64,000 nt of DNA from Flavobacterium faecale (GTDB taxonomy: Bacteria; Bacteroidota; Bacteroidia; Flavobacteriales; Flavobacteriaceae): positions 2,433,501-2,497,500 of the forward strand of contig NZ_CP020918.1 of NCBI RefSeq assembly GCF_003076455.1, read 5' to 3'. The translations under genes were made by a program, and so were the position numbers. The notes beneath the pieces were generated by a model. That model was not told where the DNA came from and ran no database searches. It was given only the letters and a program-made list of their open reading frames with translations. The first letter of the stretch is position 1; each line of letters opens with the position of its first letter. This document shows positions 52,053 to 60,792 of this stretch, one piece after another.

Positions 52053-53189
52053 CTATAGTTTATTTGAATCGATAAAATGTACTCCTGAGCCATTTAGTGA
52101 ATCTACTATAATTGGCAGGGCGTCACTAGCTTTTGAGTGCACATCATGAAAAAGAATAATTCCTTTACGCCATAAAAGCATTAAGGCAATTACCCTGTCC
52201 GAAACTTCAGAGGCTGTTATTTTGGAGTTCCAGTCTTGCGAGTCGATATTCCACAGCAGGATAGAGCCGTTACTTTTGCTTAGATATTTTGAAATTTCAA
52301 CAGTGCGTTGCCCATAAGGCGGACGGAAATAGTTGGTTTTATTGTTACCATTATTTAGTTTCTGTATAGCCGAAGTAGTAAAATCCAAAGATTCTTGCCA
52401 AGCCTTTAAATACTGATGGGATTTATGAATTTTTCCATGTGATCCAATTTTGTTACCTGAGTATAAAGTAGCGACTCTTTCTTTAGACGAAGCATTGATT
52501 CGGTTTTGTAAAGACTCTCCAAGAACAAAGAACACACCATTAAGCTTCTGTTTTTTTAAGGTCGACATTAATCTGTCTGTATTTCCATTTGCTGGAGTTG
52601 GTCCATCATCAAAAGTTAACAAAAATTCTTTGTCCTTATAGTTGTTTCCAGTAATTTCGTTTGGAGCTATTGTCAATACTTCGCTTGAAGGTCTTGGAAA
52701 CAAAAACGCCAATCGAGCCAATTCGTTTACATATTGTCGGTTAAAAACAATTGCGTCTGCATACCATGCTTTCAGATTAGTCGGAATATTTTTTTCGATA
52801 CTCACTATTGCTTTTGTAACCTCTTGCCAAGTGCAGTTTTTGTCGATAGCAACTGTTTTACTTAATATTGAGTTACTTTTTATAGCATGTAGGTTTTGTA
52901 AAATCAAATGAATTTGTTCCTTTCTCCAATTTTCAAACGAATTCAAATTAGCCGATTTAATGTTGTATTTGGACTTTATTGCTTCGATGTCTTTGAGGCT
53001 TTCTAATTCCATAAAACATTTTACATAAACCAAAATTTCCATTTTTGATGCGTAATCAAAATCATCCACTGAGTTATAATTTGCAGTCCATAAAGAACCG
53101 TCTATTTTTCCCACCTTGACTTGTGCAGTTGCATTCGAAAAAAAAAGTATATAAACCGCTAGAAAAGCAATTTGAACTTGCTGTTTCAT
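52053..53189 (-). CDS. Secreted polysaccharide deacetylase (NodB domain)
   Basis: 378 residues with a signal peptide (to about residue 22, NATA-Q). After a ~165-residue helical N-terminal region, the NodB domain has LLTFDDGPTPANG (catalytic Asp and metal Asp), IGSHGKIHKSH (metal His pair), YFRPPYGQRT and ILLWNIDSQDWN, and ILFHDVHSKASD with the last His. It removes N- or O-acetyl groups from an envelope or external polysaccharide. Last gene of the NfeD-flotillin-YfaP operon, starting 2 bp after the gene before it. Confidence 0.9.
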   Translation of the reverse strand: MKQQVQIAFLAVYILFFSNATAQVKVGKIDGSLWTANYNSVDDFDYASKMEILVYVKCFMELESLKDIEAIKSKYNIKSANLNSFENWRKEQIHLILQNLHAIKSNSILSKTVAIDKNCTWQEVTKAIVSIEKNIPTNLKAWYADAIVFNRQYVNELARLAFLFPRPSSEVLTIAPNEITGNNYKDKEFLLTFDDGPTPANGNTDRLMSTLKKQKLNGVFFVLGESLQNRINASSKERVATLYSGNKIGSHGKIHKSHQYLKAWQESLDFTTSAIQKLNNGNNKTNYFRPPYGQRTVEISKYLSKSNGSILLWNIDSQDWNSKITASEVSDRVIALMLLWRKGIILFHDVHSKASDALPIIVDSLNGSGVHFIDSNKL

Positions 53190-53191
53190 TA

Positions 53192-54382
53192 TTATCTCAA
53201 GTTTTGTTTCATTCGATTAATAGCATTATCATACGTTGGGTTTGCTTTGTTTTGGGAGGCTTTGGTGAAATTATCCATAGCATCTTGCCACTGTCCTTTT
53301 TTTTCATAAATTCTACCAATATTGTAATACGAGCTTGCTTTTACCACATTTGCAGATGGGCCATTAGCTAAACTTACTGCTTTTCGGTTGGCCCAAATTG
53401 CTTCTGCAACCCGATTTAATTTTTGAAAAGAAAGGCCTAGGTTACTATATGCTTGACCGTTATTTTGATTGAGATTAATAGCTTGTTGGTAGTAAGCAAC
53501 AGACTGTTCTAGTTGTTTAGCATGATACGCATTTTCACCTCTTTTATTTACATCATTCGATTTCGAAATGTCTGTTTGACTTATAGCTGAGCGCTCAGTT
53601 ATGTTACTTTTTCCTCTTAAGACTTCTAGTTCTGAGCGAACACCTTCCCATTGATTAGCGTCATAGAATTTATTAACGTCTTGAAACGAGCCATTTTCAT
53701 CAACCATAAATACAACCCATATATTACCGCTTTGTCTTTTAGGTACTTTGTAAGAACGAATAAGAGTGTTACCGATATAGACATAAACACGAGCATCACT
53801 TACATCTGAAAGGCGATTTCCATAATTAGTATCTTTGTCGCTATAATCATGAACGGCATAAATATATTTTTGGCCAGGTTGTTTTCTTTCAATTGTAATG
53901 GTTTCTGGTCCATAACTATCGGTATCATCAACATCAAGATTTGCCATGGCACCCGTTTTATGATAGTAGCAAATGTGGTTACCAGGATATGAAATATGCG
54001 AATCCAAATCCAATGGTTGTGCCCCCCAACTAAGTACAATTCTCATTCCGTCAAGTTGCTCCATTATTGGACTAAGGGCATATGTTAAATTGTTGACAGG
54101 ACCTTTGGTTACTAGTGTAGAGTAGCCCGATTTTTTTATAATTAAAGTAACGTTGCTATCATCTACACCATCAAATATTCTAGGAATGCTAACCATTCCG
54201 TTTCCATCTGTAATGGTTTTGATAGAGGTTTCACCATTTTTCTGAAAAATAACTTCAGCTCCTTGAATTTTTTGGTTTTTGACTACTGCACTCAGAATTT
54301 GTACTTGTGTTTTTTCTTGTGAATAGACATTAACTGTTGTAAGTATAGCAATGAATAATGCTTTGATAACTGTTGATTTCAT
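53192..54382 (-). CDS. YfaP-like (DUF2135) protein with TPR repeats, secreted
   Basis: 396 residues with a signal peptide (to about residue 21). Next are an Ig-like or carboxypeptidase-regulatory-like domain (about 28-105: VKNQKIQGAEVIFQKNGETS), a DUF2135/YfaP-type domain (about 110-225: MRIVLSWGAQPLDLDSHISY, then DTDSYGPETITI), and TPR units at about 280-396 (AYHAKQLEQSVAYYQQAINL, AYSNLGLSFQKLNRVAEAIW). It is a periplasmic or surface protein of unknown role. It lies between the flotillin and the deacetylase, 24 and 2 bp apart. Confidence 0.8.
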   Translation of the reverse strand: MKSTVIKALFIAILTTVNVYSQEKTQVQILSAVVKNQKIQGAEVIFQKNGETSIKTITDGNGMVSIPRIFDGVDDSNVTLIIKKSGYSTLVTKGPVNNLTYALSPIMEQLDGMRIVLSWGAQPLDLDSHISYPGNHICYYHKTGAMANLDVDDTDSYGPETITIERKQPGQKYIYAVHDYSDKDTNYGNRLSDVSDARVYVYIGNTLIRSYKVPKRQSGNIWVVFMVDENGSFQDVNKFYDANQWEGVRSELEVLRGKSNITERSAISQTDISKSNDVNKRGENAYHAKQLEQSVAYYQQAINLNQNNGQAYSNLGLSFQKLNRVAEAIWANRKAVSLANGPSANVVKASSYYNIGRIYEKKGQWQDAMDNFTKASQNKANPTYDNAINRMKQNLR

Positions 54383-54405
54383 GATTTTTTATAACAATGA
54401 TTTAA

Positions 54406-55923
54406 TTACTCTTTGATTTCATTATCCTTCTTAGGAGCTGTAACTTCAGTATTTGTTACATCATCACCTTTTAAGATAGTTGGTAAATTAAGACCAGCCA
54501 TATTGAATAAATCATTCAAAGGCGGAACAGATTTCATCATACCAGATACAAAGTTGGCTGTAGACCCATTTCCATCTGCATTATTTCCAGAATCCCAAAC
54601 AGTGATTTTGTCAATTTTGATGTTTTTAACAGCTTCTACTTGTGTGCGAACCAATTCAGGTAATTTTTCGATCAACAATAATTGAAAGGCTTGAGATGGG
54701 TCGCCACCAGCAGCAGCAATTACTTGTTTGTAACCTTCGGCTTGCTTGGTTAGTATTTCATAAAGTCCTTTTGCTTCGGCTTCCATTTTTGCAAAAATTG
54801 CATCTGCTTCTCCTTTTGCATTTTCACGAATACGTTCAGCATCTGCTTGTGCTTCAATAATGGCGCGTTGTTTGGCAATTTCTGCCGGAATTACAACGTT
54901 GGCAATTTGGGTAGAGCGTTCTCTTTCTGAACGCGCCAATTCGGCTTTTTGTTCTGCTAAATAGGATTCCTCCAACGCTTTTGCACTTTGCACTTTCTCT
55001 GCAGACATGGCAATACGCAACGATTCGGCTTCTTTTTCTCTACGCAATGCCTCAGAGTTAGCAATGGCAATTTTGGCTGTATTCTCTCCTTGAATAGCGA
55101 TCGAATTGGCTTCGGATGTTTTTACACGGGTATCTCTTTGTGCTTCGGCTTTACCAATAGCTTCATCTTTGGCAGCCGAGGCAATACTAATTTCACGATC
55201 TTTTTGAGTGATTGCGATTTTTACATCACGATCTCTGTGGGTTTCGGCAATTTGAGTATCTTTTTCTCTATCTGCAAGTGCTTTTCCAGTTTCACCAATC
55301 TTTTCTTGTTCAGCAACGCTAATTTTGGCTTCGTTAATTGCTTTTGCAGCCGCTTCTTTACCAAGTGCTTCAATGTATCCTGACTCATCTTTAATATCGG
55401 TAACGTTAACGTTGATCAATTTTAGACCAATTTTACGCAATTCGCTATCTACGTTTTTCGAAATATTCTCCAAAAATTTATCACGGTCAGAGTTGATTTC
55501 TTCAATGGTCATAGTTGCAATAACCAAACGCAATTGTCCAAAAAGAATGTCTTTGGCTAGTTCTTGAATTTGCTCGTGTGATAGACCCAAAAGTCTTTCG
55601 GCAGCCGTATTCATGCTTTCTTTTTCTGTCGAAATGGCAATTGTAAAACGACAAGGCACATCCACACGGATATTTTGTCTACTCAAAGCATTGGTTAAGT
55701 TAGCCTCAATAGATAACGGTTTAAGGTCTAAATAGGCGAAATCTTGGATAACGGGCCAGATAAAGGCTCCACCACCATGCACACATTTTGCAGATGTACC
55801 GCCAGTGCGGCCATAGATTACTAAAATTTTGTCAGAAGGGCATCTTTTGTACCTTGAAATAAGAGCCGAAATTGTGGCAAAAAAGACCACTGCGGCCACT
55901 ACAATAAGAATAATAGGTGTCAT
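54406..55923 (-). CDS. Flotillin-family protein
   Basis: 505 residues. One N-terminal hydrophobic segment (about 3-22), an SPFH/band-7 domain (about 25-200, FLQDFAYLDLK-type strands) and a long flotillin coiled coil (about 210-400) with repeated Ala-Glu-Lys stretches such as EANSIAIQGENTAKIAIANS and QADAERIRENAKGEAD. The C-terminal ~100 residues contain AGGDPSQAFQLLLIEKLPEL, as in FloT/YuaG. Flotillins organise membrane microdomains and tune fluidity. The gene lies 11 bp after the NfeD-like gene, the usual pairing. Confidence 0.93.
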   Translation of the reverse strand: MTPIILIVVAAVVFFATISALISRYKRCPSDKILVIYGRTGGTSAKCVHGGGAFIWPVIQDFAYLDLKPLSIEANLTNALSRQNIRVDVPCRFTIAISTEKESMNTAAERLLGLSHEQIQELAKDILFGQLRLVIATMTIEEINSDRDKFLENISKNVDSELRKIGLKLINVNVTDIKDESGYIEALGKEAAAKAINEAKISVAEQEKIGETGKALADREKDTQIAETHRDRDVKIAITQKDREISIASAAKDEAIGKAEAQRDTRVKTSEANSIAIQGENTAKIAIANSEALRREKEAESLRIAMSAEKVQSAKALEESYLAEQKAELARSERERSTQIANVVIPAEIAKQRAIIEAQADAERIRENAKGEADAIFAKMEAEAKGLYEILTKQAEGYKQVIAAAGGDPSQAFQLLLIEKLPELVRTQVEAVKNIKIDKITVWDSGNNADGNGSTANFVSGMMKSVPPLNDLFNMAGLNLPTILKGDDVTNTEVTAPKKDNEIKE

Positions 55924-55934
55924 TTATTTTGGTT

Positions 55935-56501
55935 TTAAAACGGGATTACAAATAATAAGGATTCATTTTCAATTTTGACTACTTTGACGGTACTGCCCGT
56001 TGGGATCGCGTCTGCCTCAGACATGGCATCAAGCTCATGGAAAGCACCATTGATACTAATCAGGATTTTACCTTTACCTGTTCTTTGCGCAGGTATTTTT
56101 AGATACACTTCTGCGGTTTTGTTCAATGTATTTTCGATTTTGAAGGAGTTGTTTTCTTCTAGTTTTTGTACTTGTTGAATGATCATAAAAAATATAAATA
56201 CAAACAAACAACCCACTGCCACAGATAATGCGATGAGTAATTTTTCATTTTCGATCAAAGTAAAAAAAGAGATTCCTGTCCAGCTGAAACCGAGTAGAAA
56301 GTGAATCAAGTTGCGCAATGAAAACAACTGAAACGGATGGTCGGCTCCGTCAAAATCGCCATCAAAATCAGGATCAATACCATCAGATCCGTCTGCTCCT
56401 GTGAAGGTCATGATGGTTTGAATGATAAAAATAACACTAATTGGAATGGCTACATACCAAAATGTTGCCAGTAATGGTGGTAAAGTATCGAATATTTCCA
56501 T
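55935..56501 (-). CDS. NfeD-like membrane protein with OB fold
   Basis: 188 residues from the ATG at 56501. Three hydrophobic segments (about 12-34, 69-88 and 91-114) precede a soluble beta-barrel OB domain (about 122-188: VYLKIPAQRTGKGKILISIN, TGSTVKVVKIENESLLFVIPF). A -7 box TATGTTTG at 56568-56561 lies just upstream, so the longer frame starting at 56585 cannot be right. NfeD proteins partner with SPFH proteins in the membrane. First gene of a four-gene operon. Confidence 0.85.
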   Translation of the reverse strand: MEIFDTLPPLLATFWYVAIPISVIFIIQTIMTFTGADGSDGIDPDFDGDFDGADHPFQLFSLRNLIHFLLGFSWTGISFFTLIENEKLLIALSVAVGCLFVFIFFMIIQQVQKLEENNSFKIENTLNKTAEVYLKIPAQRTGKGKILISINGAFHELDAMSEADAIPTGSTVKVVKIENESLLFVIPF

Positions 56502-56560
56502 AAAATTTAAATTAAATTGGGGGTAATTATAATTTATAAAAAGGAGGGTTGGTCGAAATA

Positions 56561-56568
56561 CAAACATA
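56561..56568 (-). promoter_or_regulatory. -7 box of the NfeD-flotillin operon
   Basis: TATGTTTG on the minus strand, about 60 bp before the ATG at 56501. TTTTTTTGG some 13-20 bp upstream may serve as the -33 element. Confidence 0.65.
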
Positions 56569-56654
56569 CTGAAAATACGTACCAAAAAAATTATTTCTAA
56601 GTAATTATTTATTTTTCAATATCTAAAACGAGATGCCAATGATGTGTACACAAA

Positions 56655-57290
56655 TTAAGTCAGTAATTGATCTAGTTGCTCCATGTTGTCAAAAACTGGA
56701 ATTTTCATCTCTTCAAAAGCTACTTTATTGTGTGCATTTATATAACCAAAAACTGCAAATCCACCTGCCAATGCGGCTTGTACACCAGCCGGACTATCCT
56801 CTATAACCACGCAATCGGCAATAGAATATCCCATTTTTTTGGCGGCATGTAGGTATAACTCAGGGTTTGGTTTCCAGCTGTTAATGTCATAGGCACTAAA
56901 TATCTTACCTTCAAATTTATCTAGCAAATGCACCGTGGTGAGGTTTACAATAATTTTTTCTCTCGGACCATTTGAGGCAACACAGTAATCAATATCAATT
57001 TTATTTAAAAGGGCATGAATACCGGGTATAGGTTGTAAACGGGTTTTAAAGGCATGAAAAGTACGATCTCGAAACTCAGTTTCAAAGTTCGCAGGGAGTT
57101 TTTGATTGGCCTGGTCTTGAATATATTTAAAACAAAAGGCCAACGATTTCCCTAGAAAATGATCCATAACAAATTCTTCTGTCAGGGTTACGCCAACGGT
57201 TTGCGCCATTTCGATCAATGTCAAGTTGGAGATGCTTTCGCTGTCGACAATTACGCCATCACAATCAAAGAGGATGCATTTGTATTTCAT
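56655..57290 (-). CDS. HAD-family hydrolase, beta-phosphoglucomutase-like
   Basis: 211 residues. ILFDCDGVIVDSE is HAD motif I (nucleophile Asp at 9), CVASNGPREKI is motif II, KPNPELYLHAAKKMGY has the motif III lysine, and CVVIEDSPAGVQAALAGG is motif IV. The helical cap is inserted after motif I, as in beta-phosphoglucomutase and phosphoglycolate-phosphatase-like enzymes. It removes phosphate from, or isomerises, a small phosphorylated sugar; which one is not certain. It follows the T9SS gene by 5 bp on the same strand. Confidence 0.88.
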   Translation of the reverse strand: MKYKCILFDCDGVIVDSESISNLTLIEMAQTVGVTLTEEFVMDHFLGKSLAFCFKYIQDQANQKLPANFETEFRDRTFHAFKTRLQPIPGIHALLNKIDIDYCVASNGPREKIIVNLTTVHLLDKFEGKIFSAYDINSWKPNPELYLHAAKKMGYSIADCVVIEDSPAGVQAALAGGFAVFGYINAHNKVAFEEMKIPVFDNMEQLDQLLT

Positions 57291-57295
57291 TATTT

Positions 57296-58738
57296 TTATT
57301 CTTTTATGATTTTGAAAGTTTGTGGGTACGGATTGTTATAAATTTTCAGAATATAAAAACCGGAAGGTAAAGCGCTAGTATTTATTTCGCCATCAATACT
57401 GCGACCATGTAAGACAGAGATGGATTGGTAATCAAAAAACTCAAAATCAAAAGTTTTGAATTCGTAATTCATGATAGTTAGATTATTTTGTACAGGGTTT
57501 GGAAAAACAAAAGGCTGTTTAGAAACACTTGCTTGACTTGCACTATTTTTACCGTTGCAAGCGGCTAGTAGCAGTGGCTCAAAATCCTTATCGTCATACA
57601 ACTTTACGTAGTCAAGTGCTTTAGCTTTTTGAAATAAGGTACAAGCTTCTTGATACTTTTCTTGATCGAGGTAGATAATACCTAAGTTTTTCATGGCGTA
57701 GCTATTGTTTTGCGCTCTATTCAAAACCTCTGTAAGATCTGCGATTCCTTTTTCCGTTTCGCCTAGTTTGTGGTAAGCCAATCCTCGAATTGCTTTGATG
57801 CATGGCCCATTGTCATAATTGCCGCCTTCTCTTTTTATAATATTTGCCTCTTTTTCTAAAGCCAAATTGGCATAGTACAAAGCTTTTTCATAATCCTGTA
57901 AAAGTAAGTATAGGTACGATATTCCCCATCTTGCATGTCCGTGTTGTGGGCTTTTTGCTAGTATTTTCTTTAAATAGGTTTCAGATAAGCGATAGGATTT
58001 AATCTTGGTTAGATAATTTGTGAAATTATACAATACCCTATAATCATTTGGAGAAGTTTTTATGGCTTTGGTGTAATAATGAAGCGCTGTGTTTTGCACT
58101 TCAAACATTGAATAAATGTTTGCCAGCGCATCATAAACAACAGTTTGTTTTACTATTAATTTTGCTCTTATCGAATCGGGAGCCTTTTTCTTCAGATCAT
58201 TTAAAGACAGGTCTAGTACTTTCTCTAGTTTTTTAAAATCCAAAATAGCAAGCGTGTAATTATTTAATTTCTTATATAGGTGCGCTCTTGCGTAAATGTC
58301 TTTTAAAGAAGTTGGGTTGAAATTGGTTCTTTTATTTATTTCCACCAAATTTTCTAAGGCCTTCTTTCTAGTATCTTCCTGTCTGGTATTTTCATAAGGA
58401 ATTTTATAATCGATTCTACCGCTTATTTTTCCATATAAAAATGTAGTGGAAACCATTTTTTCTCCTTCGATATTAAACTGGTCCGCAGCACCATCCATTA
58501 ATCCCATGGCGTCAAAGTAAAAAACTTCATTTTTTTTGCCATTTGCATGATACGTTTTGATACTGTCCATTTTCTTATCAACCCCCATGAAAAGTTGCAT
58601 AGATACAATACTGTCACGGTAGTAGTATGCCTTAGTTACTTCCTTCGAACTCGTTTTAAGATTTTTATTTGGGGTTGTTATTTGTCCCGTAGCTATAAAC
58701 GATAGGAGAAAGATGAAATAATGTAGTTTTGTATTCAT
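57296..58738 (-). CDS. Secreted TPR protein with T9SS type A sorting domain
   Basis: 480 residues with a signal peptide (to about residue 19). The N-terminal ~140 residues have MORN-like wording (SIKTYHANGKKNEVFYFDAM). TPR-like repeats run from about 145 to 400 (ALHYYTKAIKTSPNDYRVLY, ARWGISYLYLLLQDYEKALY, YAMKNLGIIYLDQEKYQEAC). The C-terminal ~70 residues (FVFPNPVQNNLTI, LPSGFYILKIYN, QTFKIIKE) are the type A sorting domain that directs secretion by the type IX system of Bacteroidota. Its function outside the cell is unknown. Likely cotranscribed with the HAD hydrolase gene. Confidence 0.85.
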   Translation of the reverse strand: MNTKLHYFIFLLSFIATGQITTPNKNLKTSSKEVTKAYYYRDSIVSMQLFMGVDKKMDSIKTYHANGKKNEVFYFDAMGLMDGAADQFNIEGEKMVSTTFLYGKISGRIDYKIPYENTRQEDTRKKALENLVEINKRTNFNPTSLKDIYARAHLYKKLNNYTLAILDFKKLEKVLDLSLNDLKKKAPDSIRAKLIVKQTVVYDALANIYSMFEVQNTALHYYTKAIKTSPNDYRVLYNFTNYLTKIKSYRLSETYLKKILAKSPQHGHARWGISYLYLLLQDYEKALYYANLALEKEANIIKREGGNYDNGPCIKAIRGLAYHKLGETEKGIADLTEVLNRAQNNSYAMKNLGIIYLDQEKYQEACTLFQKAKALDYVKLYDDKDFEPLLLAACNGKNSASQASVSKQPFVFPNPVQNNLTIMNYEFKTFDFEFFDYQSISVLHGRSIDGEINTSALPSGFYILKIYNNPYPQTFKIIKE

Positions 58739-58836
58739 AGGAAGAAGTTCTTGGTTAAGGAAATACTATTTTGCCGTTGAAATATACTACTTAATTAAAT
58801 TTTAGCAGACATTGATTTGCTTCTTTTTTTCGAAAA

Positions 58837-60399
58837 TTAAGAACTACATGACAACATGGAACAACCTACCTTATCACGAGCCCAATCAGGGCGCTTAGCA
58901 AACCATTTTTGCTGTTCCGGTTGTTCAGCATACGGATTTTTAAGCAGTTGAAACAATTCGTCAATCAAACTATAATCTTCTTTGTCGGCTGCGTCAATAG
59001 CAAGTTGCGACATATAGTTGCGTAAAACATATTTAGGATTTACCGCATTCATTTTTTCGCTACGTTCTGAGTTTGTTTCGTTTTCGAAAACCAATCTTTG
59101 GTTGTATTGTTCAAACCAAAGCGTCCATGTTGCTGTCACTTCAGGATATTCTTCTACCGACTGATAAAATGCATCTTGAATAATCGCAATTCCATTTTCA
59201 GGCTTTCCATTTTCGAACTGACTTAGATTTCGATAAAAAATGGTCATATCTGTTTCTATCAAATGCAAGTTTTCTTCGAGTAACTGAATAAATTTGTCAT
59301 CGCCTTCTTGATCCGTATACAAACCAATTTTGGAACGCATCATGTTCAAATATTTTACGTCATACTGTGTTCTGTAACTTTCTAAAACAGCTTCGAGTCC
59401 GGCTGCTTCATCAATAAGTGGGTAGAGCGCATTGGCAAGCTGGTAGAGATTCCACAAAACCATTTCGGGTTGTTTGCCATAACGGTAGCGCTTGTTTTGC
59501 GCATCGGTCGTATTGGGAGTCCATCCATAATCATAACCTTCGAGCCAGCCGTATGGGCCATAATCGATTGTGAGTCCAAGAATTGACATATTATCGGTAT
59601 TCATGACGCCGTGTACAAAACCAACGCGTTGCCAATGCAAAACCATATCTAAACTTCTGTTTGTTACTTCTTGAAAAAACTTCAAATAGGTCTCTTTTGA
59701 AGGGCTTCCTAAATCACTGTAAAAATGGTTAATTGTATAGTCTACCAAAGTTTTTAAAGTTTCATAATCCTGTCGAGCAGCAAAGATTTGGTAGTTACCA
59801 AAACGCAAAAAACTAGGAGCAAGGCGACTAACAATAGCTCCTTTTTCATAAGCTGGATTTCCGTTGTACAACATATCACGTAGCACTTGATCACCTGATA
59901 AGGAGAGAGACAAGGCACGGGTAGTGGGTACACCTAGGTGAAACATGGCCTCGCTACACAAGTACTCCCGTACAGAGGAGCGTAAAACGGCTAATCCATC
60001 TGCGGTTCTAGAATAAGGTGTTTTACCAGCGCCTTTGAGTTGTATTGCCCAGCGTTGGTTGTTATGCAACAGTTCGGTCAAATTAATTGCGCGTCCATCA
60101 CCAAGTTGACCTGCCCAGTTACCAAATTGAAAACCACCGTAGCACATAGCATAGGGTTGGGTGTTGGGTAGGATTTCGTTACCAGTAACAATATTTTTGA
60201 AATAGTCAGATTGCGTGTTTTCGATTGTGATTCCGATATTTTCTGCCATTTCGGGCGAAACATGTAGCACTTTTGGATTTGCAGTTTTGGTAGGGGTAAC
60301 AAAAGAGAAGCAAGCTTTTTCTACCTGTCTGATGCTATTGGTCATTATTGGGTCTGCTGGTAATTCTTTATTGAAGGTATCTTGTATGTTGAGTTTCAT
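58837..60399 (-). CDS. selO: Protein adenylyltransferase SelO (YdiU/UPF0061)
   Basis: 520 residues, the full length of the family. Signature parts are CYGGFQFGNWAGQLGDGRAI, IQLKGAGKTPYSRTADGLAV, then LRSSVREYLCSEAMFHLGVP, and FVHGVMNTDNMSILG, holding the pseudokinase-like active site, which AMPylates proteins with inverted ATP binding. The C-terminus ends in C513-SMLS-C518-SS, where eukaryotic SelO has its selenocysteine. The Cys pair may be redox-active and form a disulfide with an internal Cys. The family is linked to redox homeostasis. Single gene. Confidence 0.95.
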   Translation of the reverse strand: MKLNIQDTFNKELPADPIMTNSIRQVEKACFSFVTPTKTANPKVLHVSPEMAENIGITIENTQSDYFKNIVTGNEILPNTQPYAMCYGGFQFGNWAGQLGDGRAINLTELLHNNQRWAIQLKGAGKTPYSRTADGLAVLRSSVREYLCSEAMFHLGVPTTRALSLSLSGDQVLRDMLYNGNPAYEKGAIVSRLAPSFLRFGNYQIFAARQDYETLKTLVDYTINHFYSDLGSPSKETYLKFFQEVTNRSLDMVLHWQRVGFVHGVMNTDNMSILGLTIDYGPYGWLEGYDYGWTPNTTDAQNKRYRYGKQPEMVLWNLYQLANALYPLIDEAAGLEAVLESYRTQYDVKYLNMMRSKIGLYTDQEGDDKFIQLLEENLHLIETDMTIFYRNLSQFENGKPENGIAIIQDAFYQSVEEYPEVTATWTLWFEQYNQRLVFENETNSERSEKMNAVNPKYVLRNYMSQLAIDAADKEDYSLIDELFQLLKNPYAEQPEQQKWFAKRPDWARDKVGCSMLSCSS

Positions 60400-60557
60400 G
60401 AGCGTTTTATTTAATACAAAGATACGAATACTAATGTAGTGCTGTGCTTGGATAAGGTTTTTAAAAATTATCGAATTGTAAAAGTTGAGAAGAATAATTT
60501 AGTAGCTAATGTAAACTGACAACAATGAAAAATAGGACTTTAATATGTTTCTAGTGT

Positions 60558-60667
60558 TTTGCATGAGGGATTGCAGTGAAATCCTTTTTTGAGGCTTTTT
60601 TGCCTTAAAAAAGATTGGAACGAAAAGCCCGACGCTGGTGAAACGGAGTGGAAGCAGGGGCATGCCC
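60558..60667 (-). repeat. Dispersed structured repeat, copy 6
   Basis: Read on the minus strand: GGGCATGCCC, then a weakly paired region, TCGGGCTTTTCGTTCC, a second hairpin of 12 bp with arms GCCTCAAAAAAG and its partner, and the end CAATCCCTCATGCAAAA. It fills most of the gene-free 60400-60740. Confidence 0.78.
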
Positions 60668-60740
60668 AAATAATTTTTGAAGTGTATTATTTTATATACG
60701 ACTTTAGAATTTAAAATACGGGTACTTTTCGAAATTAAAC

Positions 60741-60748
60741 TATCTTTG
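60741..60748 (+). promoter_or_regulatory. -7 box of tgt
   Basis: TATCTTTG, a perfect TAnnTTTG, 45 bp before the tgt ATG at 60793. It supports that ATG as the start: the nine codons that remain open upstream would lie in the leader. Confidence 0.7.
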
Positions 60749-60792
60749 CGCTCCCGAATGGTCGGGTGAACAATCGGTACAAAAAACGAAGT

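Noticed and set aside
56502..56585. Extended N-terminus of the NfeD-like protein
   Set aside because: The TATGTTTG -7 box at 56568-56561 lies inside it, so it cannot be translated from that promoter.
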